A stretch of 64,000 nucleotides of DNA from contig JAJDUF010000006.1 of the NCBI GenBank assembly GCA_022826725.1, positions 149,519 to 213,518 on the forward strand, given 5' to 3'. The notes under the pieces were generated by a model. The model saw only the letters and a program-made list of their open reading frames with translations. It was not told the DNA's origin and did no database searches. Positions within the stretch are counted from its first letter, which is position 1, and every line of letters begins with the position of its first letter. The DNA comes from Chloroflexota bacterium (GTDB lineage Bacteria; Chloroflexota; UBA11872; UBA12225; JAJDUF01). Positions 36,940 to 45,588 of the stretch are shown piece by piece. The position numbers and the translations under genes are program-made.

Positions 36940-37330
36940 CACGGCACGCAGACGATGCTGACCCGGCGCCCCGGCCGGAGTGGCCGGGGGTACGTCAGCA
37001 CCCGGTGCCCTCGGGGCGGCACGCGGACGGCCAGGCCACGCCGCGCGCAAGGCGGCGTGGGGTCGCTCCTGACCCGGTGCCAGATGGGCGGCACGCAGAC
37101 GATGCTGACCCGGCGCCTCGGCCGTGGTGGCCGGGGGTATGTCAGCACCCGGTGCCCTCGGGGCGGCACGCGGACGGCCATGCTTCGCCGCGCCTGCTGA
37201 CGCAGTGAAGGGTCGCTCCTGACCCGGTGCCAGATGGGCGGCACGCAGGCGGTCACGACAAGGCGCTCCCGCCGTGCTGGCGAGAGGGCGGTCATGACCC
37301 GGTGCCTTCGGCTGGGTGGCGGTGCCACCG
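36940..37330. repeat. Tandem repeat of about 147 bp, about 2.6 units
   Basis: The unit starts are aligned at 36961, 37108 and 37258 (147 and 150 bp apart). Each unit contains sub-repeats of about 36 bp built on ACCCGGTGCC and GGCGGCACGC, which are partly complementary and can fold. The third unit is diverged. Repeats of this type behave as minisatellites, and copy number may vary between strains. Confidence 0.75.
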
Positions 37331-37415
37331 TCGTTGACAAGCATGATAATGCGAGTGGGTCCCTGCCGGGCGGTTGCCCGGTGCTCCAGGAGGGGCTTGC
37401 AGCTGCCAATCCCCG

Positions 37416-38372
37416 TCAGGGGGTACACATTGGCGGGGGGCGAGGAAAGACAACGGGGGAATTGTCAGAATCAGGATTTGCAGGATGAGGGGATGAACTG
37501 GATGGGGGGTAGGATGGCCTCACCCCCCGGCCCCCTCTCCAACATTTGGAGAGGGGGTGTAGGTGTGGAGAAGGGACGGTGGCTCGGCAAGGAGCCGGTG
37601 CAGTCCAACTAGGATCTGCCGCCCACCGCTTCCATTGGCCGGCAGACAGGTAGGTGTGCAGTTGGGGCCAATCAATCACACCGGCAGGCGCTAAACTGTC
37701 CGCGCTCAATGCCGAGATAAGCGCTTCTCTTGCCGCCGCCCGTGCCCTGGTCAGCCCGTTCTGGGCGTGCCTGCCCATGACGGACATGAGCGCATCGGAC
37801 GTGCCCGACCAGTCGGTAATTTCTTTCCAGAATCGTGGGCCGACCAGCATCACGTGGGAACCTTTGTCTTTTTCCGATGACTCACCATAGCAGACACCCT
37901 CGATACACCTGACCTCACGGACGGACGCGCCTTGGCGTAGCCGCCGCACGGCGTTCTGAAAGTCCTGCACCATCTTTCTCCGCTGACTGGAATTGCCCCA
38001 GTTCGGTCCGGACTTAATCTGTACAATCGTCACACTGCGATTGTCAGACGAATATTCCAAGTCAATGTTCTCGGCACCTGATTTTTGCCCACCCTTTGCA
38101 TATCTACACACAGTGATGGCGCAATCCTCAATCATGCCGCCGAACATAGTTTCCTCGCTCGAACTCAAAAAGGCTTCGAGCACAGCTGTTGCTAACTGCT
38201 CAGGATGGCCCATGGCCCGGAGCCGATAGAGAAAGGGATTCTTGCGCGCCAGGTAGTGGAACGGACGGCGTTGAAAGTCCTGGAGCCGCGTTTCTATCTT
38301 GGTCGTGAAATTTGCCACCAGGTCGTCAAGCTCCGTCTCCGCTGGCGGCCACCATGCTGGTTTGGTCTCCAT
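37416..38372 (-). CDS. Type II restriction endonuclease-like protein with repeat-derived C-terminus
   Basis: A 318-residue protein. The core (1-230) has a PD-(D/E)XK-type pattern: ENIDLEYSSDNRSVTIVQIKSGPNWGNSSQ (Asp ... Gln-Ile-Lys), preceded by TMFGGMIEDCAITV. This resembles type II endonucleases, and the gene overlaps the methylase by 47 bp. From about residue 258 the sequence turns into Pro/Ser-rich text because the frame reads through an R1 repeat (37518-37559), so the natural end has been replaced. GC is visibly lower than in neighbouring genes, suggesting transfer. The recognition sequence cannot be read. Confidence 0.72.
   Translation of the reverse strand: METKPAWWPPAETELDDLVANFTTKIETRLQDFQRRPFHYLARKNPFLYRLRAMGHPEQLATAVLEAFLSSSEETMFGGMIEDCAITVCRYAKGGQKSGAENIDLEYSSDNRSVTIVQIKSGPNWGNSSQRRKMVQDFQNAVRRLRQGASVREVRCIEGVCYGESSEKDKGSHVMLVGPRFWKEITDWSGTSDALMSVMGRHAQNGLTRARAAAREALISALSADSLAPAGVIDWPQLHTYLSAGQWKRWAADPSWTAPAPCRATVPSPHLHPLSKCWRGGRGVRPSYPPSSSSPHPANPDSDNSPVVFPRPPPMCTP
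37518..37559. repeat. Dispersed palindromic repeat family R1 (inside the restriction enzyme 3' end)
   Basis: CCTCACCCCCCGGCCCCC with stem CTCTCCAACATTTGGAGAG. It is translated in the minus-strand endonuclease frame as LSKCWRGGRGVR. Confidence 0.8.
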
Positions 38373-39252
38373 AGATTCTCCTTTGCATGACCGCGCAATA
38401 TTCCGCGCTGGTATCTATGCCGATGCCCACGCGGCGCAGCTTTTGTGCGGCTACGAGGGTGGTGCCGGAGCCGGCGAACGGATCGAGGACGGTATCGCCC
38501 TCGTCGGTAAACAGCTTGATAAACCAGGCGGGTAACTGCTCGGGGAAGCAAGCCGGGTGGCCGCGGTAGCCGCACTCGGTGGCCATGTGGAGTACGTTCG
38601 TCGGGTAGGCGCGGTCACGCCCGACCCAATTCTCGACTTTCTTGCCAAAGCCGTTGTCGTGACGACTCTCGTCGCGCAGCATGTCGGTGCTGGAGAGCCG
38701 CCGGAGGCGGGCATCCTTCCAGTCGCCCATCGGTACCATGACCGCTTCCTGGCGCATCTTGAATTGCTTGCTGACGGTGAAATGCAGCAGGCGCTCCCAG
38801 GCATCGCGAAAGCGGTTGGGCCATTTGCCGGGGTAGGCATTCTTCTTGTGCCAGCAGTATTCGTCCACCCAGCGCCAGCCTTGCTTGCGGAGGGCAAGGA
38901 TAAGCTCCAGCACGTAGGGGTGGCGCTCGCCATTCACGGCGCGCTCTTTGATGTTCAGCACGAACGACCCGGTGGGGCGCAGGCTATCGCGGATGGCCTC
39001 GGCACGGGGTAGAAACCACTCGACGTAGCGGTCGGGGTGGATGCCGCCGTAGTTCTTCCGGCGCTGGTCCGCATAGGGCGGCGACGTGACTACCAGGTCT
39101 ACCGCCTGACGACCAAGCTCGCGGGGAATAACCTCCAGGCAGTCGCCGTGCAAGATGTGGGGTGCCAAGGCCGCGTCGTCCGAGGGTATCTGTGCCGCCT
39201 CGATGGGAGGCAAGCCTGGGGAAGAGTGTTGGACGGATACCTCGCTCACCAT
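38326..39252 (-). CDS. DNA methyltransferase (N4-cytosine/N6-adenine, beta class)
   Basis: The TSPPY catalytic motif (VDLVVTSPPYADQRR) comes before the SAM-binding DPFAGSGTTLVAAQKLRRVGIGID motif, the order of beta-class DNA methyltransferases. TSPPY favours N4-cytosine or N6-adenine chemistry. The target-recognition region lies between, from about residue 110 to 240. The start is uncertain: ATG 39252 has AAGGGTG 5 bases upstream; ATG 39294 and TTG 39300 are longer options. The 3' end overlaps the endonuclease start by 47 bp, an arrangement expected of a restriction-modification pair in which the methylase is made first. Confidence 0.85.
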   Translation of the reverse strand: MVSEVSVQHSSPGLPPIEAAQIPSDDAALAPHILHGDCLEVIPRELGRQAVDLVVTSPPYADQRRKNYGGIHPDRYVEWFLPRAEAIRDSLRPTGSFVLNIKERAVNGERHPYVLELILALRKQGWRWVDEYCWHKKNAYPGKWPNRFRDAWERLLHFTVSKQFKMRQEAVMVPMGDWKDARLRRLSSTDMLRDESRHDNGFGKKVENWVGRDRAYPTNVLHMATECGYRGHPACFPEQLPAWFIKLFTDEGDTVLDPFAGSGTTLVAAQKLRRVGIGIDTSAEYCAVMQRRIYGDQTSMVAASGDGA

Positions 39253-39624
39253 GACAACACCCTTACTCGCGGAACCGGGCTGACCGCCAAACATGCTCAA
39301 CCGATATTACGGTACTATGGTAACGATTGTGGAGCGGTTGTCCACCTGCGGCAATGCCCGACCTCGGCGCCTCTCGGAAGTACGGCTGGCAGACACTCCC
39401 TCGCGCTGGACTGGCGGGCGTGGACCGCGTATACTGCTCGGAGAGTACGCGCGGTGAGGAGGTGTAATAGGGAGAACAATCGAACAGTCTTGAAGGCTGT
39501 AGCTCGTGTGACGAGCAAGCGTCGTCCGCTGCTGCCCGCGCGCGCCGGCGGTAGTGGGTAAAGAGCGGCTTTTGCCGAAAAGTTCTGTCTTTGCGCGACG
39601 ACAACCTGTGAAGGAGAGAGATAC
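39253..39624 (+). promoter_or_regulatory. Leader region of the ABC ATPase gene with stacked hairpins
   Basis: No clear gene. On the plus strand: ACAGTC-TTGAA-GGCTGT (39484-39500), GCTCGT-GTG-ACGAGC (39502-39516), then a nested fold. In that fold GTCGTC (39521) pairs with GACGAC (39597), CGCT (39527) with AGCG (39564), and CTTTT (39569) with AAAAG (39578). The ribosome-binding site GAAGGAGAG follows at 39610. This could be a regulatory leader RNA; high GC makes chance pairing possible. Confidence 0.35.
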
Positions 39625-40728
<1,104 letters not shown>

Positions 40729-40768
40729 CTCCGGCGTATCCGGTCCGCAGCCGAGGAGTGAGCGTAGC

Positions 40769-40810
40769 GTGTGGGGGACGACCGCGTGGTCGTCCCCCAC
40801 ACTGTATTTT
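40769..40810 (+). terminator. Rho-independent terminator after the ABC ATPase gene
   Basis: A 15-bp perfect stem (40769-40783 with 40788-40802), GCGT tetraloop, then TGTATTTT. This is the clearest terminator in the window. Confidence 0.9.
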
Positions 40811-40854
40811 GGGCCGGGTGAGGGCTGATGGCGACGACGGCAAGGGGGTGAAGC

Positions 40855-41928
40855 ATGGCACTAGGAAGCGTGCGGAATTGGGGCTGCCGCCTGGAGACGG
40901 ACTTGGTGCTCCGCGGCTGGCGGGCCGCTGTCCTGGAGAACGAGCTACTCCGCGTCACGGTGCTGCTGGATAAGGGCAGCAATATCTACGAATTTCTCTA
41001 CAAACCGCAGGACGTGGACTTCATGTGGCGCACGCCGCAGGGCTTGCGCCGGCCGCCGAGCGTGCCGACGACCCGTGCCGACGGGGGCTTTCTGGAGTAT
41101 TACGAGGGGGCGTGGCAGGAGATCATGCCGAGCGGGGGGCCGCCGTGTAGCTGGGGAGGGTCGCAGTTCGGCCAGCACGACGAAACGCCGCAGCTCAACT
41201 GGGACGCTACCGTGGTCGGGGATGGACCCGAATCGGTGGCGATCCGCTGCTCCGTGCAGACGGTGCGCTCGCCGTTCCTGCTGGAGAAGACGCTGCGGTT
41301 GGTCAGCGGCAAGGCGGCGCTGTTTATTGACGAGCGCCTGACCAACTACGGCGCCGAGACCTGGCCGTACATGTGGGGGCATCATCCGGCGCTGGGGGAG
41401 CCTTTTCTCGACGAGACGTGCCGCCTCGATTGCGCGGCCCAGACGGTGATCGTCCATGAACCGGCGCTCACGCCGACGCCGCGGCTGCCGGCCGGCGGCC
41501 GGTTTGCGTGGCCGCACGTCGAGGACAACGCGGGTCGCGCCGTAGACCTGAGCACCTTTCCGCCGAAATCGCTGGGGCACACCGATCTCGCCTACCTGAC
41601 GGACCTCACGGACGGATGGTACGCCGTCACCAACACGAGCCGGCGGGTGGGATTTGGCATGGCCTGGGACCCGGCGGTCTTCCGGCACATCTGGTACTGG
41701 CAGGCGTTCGGTGGCAACTCCGGCCATCCCTGGTTTGCCGACACCTACAACGTCGGTATCGAGCCGTGGACCACGATTCCGGGATCGGGGCTGGCCACGG
41801 CGGTCGAGCAAGGCGCAGCGTATGAACTGGCACCCGGCGAGAGTCAGACCGTCCGCCTGCTGGCCGTGGCTTACGAGGGTCTGGAGCGCGTCGGCGGTAT
41901 CTCGCTGGCAACTGGCGACGTTGCCTAG
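40855..41928 (+). CDS. Aldose epimerase-like protein (DUF4432 type)
   Basis: A 357-residue protein with a galactose-mutarotase-like beta fold: LENELLRVTVLLDKGSNI at the start, a His-containing WGHHPALGEP, the acid region LDCAAQTV and WYWQAFGGNSGHPWF, then NVGIEPWTTIP with the candidate catalytic Glu. Proteins of this group act on sugar anomers or unusual sugars. It follows the sugar ABC ATPase after a terminator, so it is regulated separately but probably belongs to the same sugar-use theme. The start at 40855 has AAGGGGG about 7 bases upstream. Confidence 0.82.
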   Translation: MALGSVRNWGCRLETDLVLRGWRAAVLENELLRVTVLLDKGSNIYEFLYKPQDVDFMWRTPQGLRRPPSVPTTRADGGFLEYYEGAWQEIMPSGGPPCSWGGSQFGQHDETPQLNWDATVVGDGPESVAIRCSVQTVRSPFLLEKTLRLVSGKAALFIDERLTNYGAETWPYMWGHHPALGEPFLDETCRLDCAAQTVIVHEPALTPTPRLPAGGRFAWPHVEDNAGRAVDLSTFPPKSLGHTDLAYLTDLTDGWYAVTNTSRRVGFGMAWDPAVFRHIWYWQAFGGNSGHPWFADTYNVGIEPWTTIPGSGLATAVEQGAAYELAPGESQTVRLLAVAYEGLERVGGISLATGDVA

Positions 41929-42011
41929 CCGCCTCCGGCTGCGCGGAATGCCCCGGCCTCTATAATCCAGGGAGAGCAGCGTAGAGCGCCGGTGTCCGGG
42001 AGGAGACGACC

Positions 42012-42263
42012 ATGACTGCTGAAGAGAACGGCACGCAAGAGCAGGCCCCGGCCGGTGGGCGCGATCCTTGGGTGCGGGTCACACTCGAAGCGCCGCGTCC
42101 CTTGCCGCTGCCGAGCGATACCCGCCAGCACTTGCTGAATGCGAAGCGCGAGGTGTTGCTGGCGCTCCGCAGCCTGGTGGACTCGGCCATCGAGCGCGCC
42201 GACGCGCAGGCCGAAGGCCGCGACGACCGCCGCCGCTCGCGCATTGAGATTGACGAGGGGTGA
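42012..42263 (+). CDS. Small conserved-looking helical protein
   Basis: An 83-residue acidic protein with a central amphipathic helix (LLNAKREVLLALRSLVDSAIERAD) and Arg/Asp-rich ends. GGGAGGAGA is placed well before the ATG. No family assigned. The helix plus disordered ends would suit a regulator or a partner that binds a larger protein. It is convergent with the ATPase cassette, 11 bp away. Confidence 0.65.
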   Translation: MTAEENGTQEQAPAGGRDPWVRVTLEAPRPLPLPSDTRQHLLNAKREVLLALRSLVDSAIERADAQAEGRDDRRRSRIEIDEG

Positions 42264-42274
42264 CGCAGCCCGTG

Positions 42275-44020
42275 TCACCCCGGCAGTCGCCGGGTGGTTG
42301 TCCTGAGGCGTGGATCCGTTCGACTACGGAAGGACCGTGGCTCGCCTTCTGAGGACTCTACTTCGGAGGCTATGTTCGGAAGACCCAATTCGCGTAGCCG
42401 ACGGCCCATACCCCATAGGAGATGATAGTCCACAGAGGAACGCAAGACTCCCTCGAGTTCTTCGACCCGATCGAGTTGGTGGGCCAAATGGGCCGCTCGC
42501 TCAAGCGCCTCAACCGTAACAACGCGCTCCTGCTCTAGGTACCTCTTGGCGAGTTCGAAGGCGGCAGCCGAATCTCCGGCCTCTTCTTGCAACTCTACGG
42601 CAGTGGCAAGCACAGGGGGAGGCCAGTCTTCAGTAGGAATACTATTCACAAGTTTCCTGAGAACGTCAGTACGACCAAGCTCTTGTGCCGTTCTCGCGCT
42701 AATCCCAAGTGCTTCCTCCCGTGCGTTGTTGTCTAAATCTTCGTCAGCTACCAGCGGCAGCGCGATTTCAAGACTCTTCAGGGAATCTCCCGCATCTTCC
42801 AGCATGTCGGCGAATCTCAGCTGTTCTCCTGGGTCAAGCTCTTCCCGCTCCCATAGGCTGCCTATCACAGACAGGATACGGTCTTTGTCCGTCTGATCCC
42901 TGGAGGATCGTTGCCTGAAGTATCCGTACTCACTCAAATAGCTTCTTGCAATCAGGCGTTGAGACTCGATATCGTCTGGAACCAAGTTGAGCAGCTTCCA
43001 GCCATACTTTCTCATCTGCTCTTTCTGCTTCACCAAGCCAAAGAAGCGCATCGCTGTGCGGTAGGCATCGGGATGTGGATAGAGCGTAGCAAACTCGAGA
43101 ATACGATCCCGTGATTCCTCCTCCGGGTCAACAAGCAGTCTGGCGATAGTTTCCTTAATGGTGCTCTGAATAACCACACTTGCTAGCTCGATATCGAGGC
43201 CATGGAAGAGTCGCACATAGTCAGTTACTAGACCCTCATCCTTTTCAAGATCATCAATGGCAATAAACTCATCCAGTTCCAGAACTGGACATGAGAAGAG
43301 AAAGAATAGCCTTGTCGCTTCTATCTTGAACAGTTCGGTGCATCGCTCCTGGAGAATCAGTAGGTCTTTAGGTTTAGGCACACGCGACACAACTACTTTT
43401 ACGTCCACGGACTTTCCGAGTGCCTTGGCCACATCGCTTTGCTGTATATGTTGCTTGATGTGGCGGGTGACCTTGGTGCTCTCCGAACTCAAGGAGGACA
43501 GCATCACTACCTCGTCCGCGAGCTGCTGTGTGCAAAGACCACCTATCTCAGAAATACCAGTGCGCGAATCAATAATGACGAAATCCGGTTGTAGCTCCTG
43601 CTCAATTCGGCTGAGGAACTGCTGGAAGAAGGCAACGCCTTCGCGCTCCTCGGAGAATATCCGGCGCCAGTCGAGTCGATCTAGCTTCCTCGAATAATCT
43701 CCTGACAGATAGTCACCCGCCGGAATAAGCAGGAGTGGCACAACCTTCCCCGACGACTCGACAGTAATCTCTACACTGATTTCCTGCACGCTTCCCGGAT
43801 CAGCACCGGTATCCTGGTACTCCAGAATGTAGTCCAGCAAGCCTCTTTTCGGCTGAGGTAGCCCTGCGGCATGGAATTTAGAGTCCATACCGGGCGCTTC
43901 AAGGTCGAAGTCTACCACCACCGTTCTCTGCCCGAGCTTCGCTAGGTACACAGCGAAGTTCGCCGCAGCCAGAGTGCGGCCAACGCCACCCTTGTATGAG
44001 TAGAAGGTGATGGTTCTCAT
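42275..44020 (-). CDS. KGGVGRT-motif MinD/ParA-like ATPase with C-terminal helical repeats
   Basis: A 581-residue protein. The N-terminal 270 residues form a deviant-Walker SIMIBI ATPase: FYSYKGGVGRTLAAAN (P-loop with Arg in place of the usual Lys/Ser ending), VVVDFDLEAPGMDS (A' motif) and DFVIIDSRTG (Walker B). Residues 300-560 form TPR-like helical repeats. Genes of this subtype typically travel with variable partner proteins. It overlaps the 44017 gene by ATGA and is the last gene of the leuS transcript unit. Its GC content is clearly lower than leuS, indicating separate origin. The substrate or signal is unknown. Confidence 0.85.
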   Translation of the reverse strand: MRTITFYSYKGGVGRTLAAANFAVYLAKLGQRTVVVDFDLEAPGMDSKFHAAGLPQPKRGLLDYILEYQDTGADPGSVQEISVEITVESSGKVVPLLLIPAGDYLSGDYSRKLDRLDWRRIFSEEREGVAFFQQFLSRIEQELQPDFVIIDSRTGISEIGGLCTQQLADEVVMLSSLSSESTKVTRHIKQHIQQSDVAKALGKSVDVKVVVSRVPKPKDLLILQERCTELFKIEATRLFFLFSCPVLELDEFIAIDDLEKDEGLVTDYVRLFHGLDIELASVVIQSTIKETIARLLVDPEEESRDRILEFATLYPHPDAYRTAMRFFGLVKQKEQMRKYGWKLLNLVPDDIESQRLIARSYLSEYGYFRQRSSRDQTDKDRILSVIGSLWEREELDPGEQLRFADMLEDAGDSLKSLEIALPLVADEDLDNNAREEALGISARTAQELGRTDVLRKLVNSIPTEDWPPPVLATAVELQEEAGDSAAAFELAKRYLEQERVVTVEALERAAHLAHQLDRVEELEGVLRSSVDYHLLWGMGRRLRELGLPNIASEVESSEGEPRSFRSRTDPRLRTTTRRLPG

Positions 44021-44814
44021 GCCGCAATCTCTTCAGGCGCACCCCACGAACCACGGGCTCGCAAGACCTCGCCCGCCCTTCGGCAACTAGAACGCTTCTT
44101 CGGAGGCAGATTCTGCAGGATGATAGGTTCAGGCTGAATGCTTGTTGGTCGGAGCGCCGCGTCGGTCCTCGCCAACTCCTGCCTGACATCGCCGGGTATG
44201 AACGAGTGGTTGCTAACTGCCTGAGTCAGCGTTGCAAAACCCTCGACAAGAGCACGTACATCAGCGGTTCCCTGAACCGTGTCGCCGCCGCGGAAGTACA
44301 GGTGCGTGAGCGCCTTCTCCAGCACTACCGGATCGCTGTGGTGGAAGTGCGCTAGGATGGCGAAGTAGGCACCGGCGTCCTCCGGCGAGAGGTCGCAAAG
44401 TGTCTCGTAGGCGAGATGTGCGATCGGCGCTACCTTCAGCCAGCGGAAGAGCGCCGGCAGGAAGCGGTCATGCGCCGCATCAATGTCGGGGGAGCTGCGG
44501 ATAGCGGCGATCACTTGCGTTGCCAACGCACCGGTTGAATCGTCCCGCTCACCTACGCTGTCAATAAGGTGTTGCAGTGCTGCGCTACTCTCCAGATTGA
44601 CGACGAGGTAGGCAGCCGCTTCGACCTGTTCGGCAGTGATCCAGTCGAAATCGGCAATGACCAGGGCCAGTGACTCCGCAAGCGCGTCTCGTTTCTCCGG
44701 GTGCTTGGTGCAATACGTCACCACCTCGCGGGCCGAGTGCTCGTGAGTGCGAGTGTCTACGTGCCCGGTCGCGATGTGCTGTCGCAGCCAGCGGCACGCT
44801 TCATCGGGCCTCAT
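44017..44814 (-). CDS. Helical-repeat protein of the ATPase cassette
   Basis: A 265-residue protein, mainly alpha-helical with HEAT/ARM-like spacing (LAESLALVIADFDWITAEQVEAAAYLVVNLE; FLPALFRWLKVAPIAHLAYETL). The last 40 residues are basic and Cys-containing (KKRSSCRRAG). No catalytic motif. Four-base overlaps join it to both neighbours (44811-44814 and 44017-44020), so the three genes are translated as a unit. Likely a scaffold or sensor for the ATPase. Confidence 0.75.
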   Translation of the reverse strand: MRPDEACRWLRQHIATGHVDTRTHEHSAREVVTYCTKHPEKRDALAESLALVIADFDWITAEQVEAAAYLVVNLESSAALQHLIDSVGERDDSTGALATQVIAAIRSSPDIDAAHDRFLPALFRWLKVAPIAHLAYETLCDLSPEDAGAYFAILAHFHHSDPVVLEKALTHLYFRGGDTVQGTADVRALVEGFATLTQAVSNHSFIPGDVRQELARTDAALRPTSIQPEPIILQNLPPKKRSSCRRAGEVLRARGSWGAPEEIAA

Positions 44815-45581
44815 TCGATCATCTCCACGCGATCAATCGCCTGAGTGTTGTTCAGCTTCGACACAGATTCTCGTGTCCCGCCTGCCGTCAAGCCTCCGGG
44901 CGTAAATGTATCATAATGCATTCCGTCCACGTGGGTAGGCTCGTGGACGGACATCGTGTCGTCGGGATTGTGGTCCGGTTCACCCACATGCACATTCGGG
45001 GTCTCTCCCAGGTGCCGCAATCCGATCTGCAATCGAAATGCCGGTGAGGCGGCACTATCTTCAAGACCTAGCGCACGGGCATAGTCAGCGTAGGTTGAGC
45101 AGTCCGCAATGTCATTCCCTGGCGTGAGCCACAATGGAAAGCCTCGCCGGCGCAACCGACCATTGAGATTCAACACTGATTCCAGGAAGTTCTGCAAATT
45201 GGCGGCAGTCACGCTGGGAAGTATCGCCCGGATTTTCGACAGTTCCGCTTCAAGCCGCTGCTGTCTCGCTTCCTGCTCCACCAGCACAAACTTTCTTGAG
45301 TAATACACGAGGAAGCTCACGGCCGGGACAATGCGTACCAGGTCGGATTCCGGCTGGACACTGGCGCCACGGCAAATCTGCTGTTCGGCGATCCGCGCAA
45401 AGCACGCACTGAACTCATCACCAACTAGGCCCTGGGCAGCCGATGCCAGCGCGGTCAGGAAGGCTGCTGCGTGGGTAGCGGCTTCTTCATCCAGTTGCGC
45501 TGCGAGCCGTTCAAGAGCATCGCGTTCCCTACCACTCCCGCAACTGCGACGAAGTTCGTCTAGCATGTTCCCATCGAGCAT
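44811..45581 (-). CDS. Unknown protein, first gene of the ATPase cassette
   Basis: A 256-residue protein. The open frame begins far upstream (45857) inside leuS, but residues before the ATG at 45581 are an out-of-frame copy of leuS; GAGG sits 5 bases before that ATG. The start lies 8 bp after the leuS stop. The middle contains an amphipathic stretch (VLVEQEARQQRLEAELSKIRAIL) and the C-terminus a loose Asp/His/Thr-rich region (DHNPDDTMSVHEPTHVDGMH). Two Cys near residue 60 and 80 are isolated. No family recognised. Confidence 0.7.
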   Translation of the reverse strand: MLDGNMLDELRRSCGSGRERDALERLAAQLDEEAATHAAAFLTALASAAQGLVGDEFSACFARIAEQQICRGASVQPESDLVRIVPAVSFLVYYSRKFVLVEQEARQQRLEAELSKIRAILPSVTAANLQNFLESVLNLNGRLRRRGFPLWLTPGNDIADCSTYADYARALGLEDSAASPAFRLQIGLRHLGETPNVHVGEPDHNPDDTMSVHEPTHVDGMHYDTFTPGGLTAGGTRESVSKLNNTQAIDRVEMIE

Positions 45582-45588
45582 TAGTACC

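Larger units (their letters stand above)
36233..37415. other. 1.2-kb non-coding region of stacked repeats
   Basis: No credible gene: every frame translates into low-complexity Arg/Pro/Gly text with the same tandem pattern. It holds an R2 unit (36270-36308), R1 units (36329-36420 and 36671-36713), an R3 unit (36755-36780) and a roughly 147-bp tandem repeat (36940-37330). It lies between the radical SAM gene and the convergent restriction-modification genes. Confidence 0.7.

Noticed and set aside
36832..37200. 122-residue plus-strand frame with GTQTMLTRR repeats
   Set aside because: Same tandem DNA; no ribosome-binding site and low-complexity Arg/Gly text.
36940..37330. Possible CRISPR array
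   Set aside because: Units are 147 bp with internal sub-repeats; there are no short identical repeats with unique spacers and no cas genes.
36445..37428. 327-residue minus-strand frame in the repeat zone
   Set aside because: The translation repeats the tandem DNA unit (APGQHRLRAA, RPRAAPRAPGAD) and runs through R1 repeats; other frames are equally open. It is non-coding repeat DNA.
40741..40811. Inverted repeat as transposon end
   Set aside because: The perfect stem with tetraloop and following T-rich stretch directly after a stop codon is a terminator; there is no transposase nearby.
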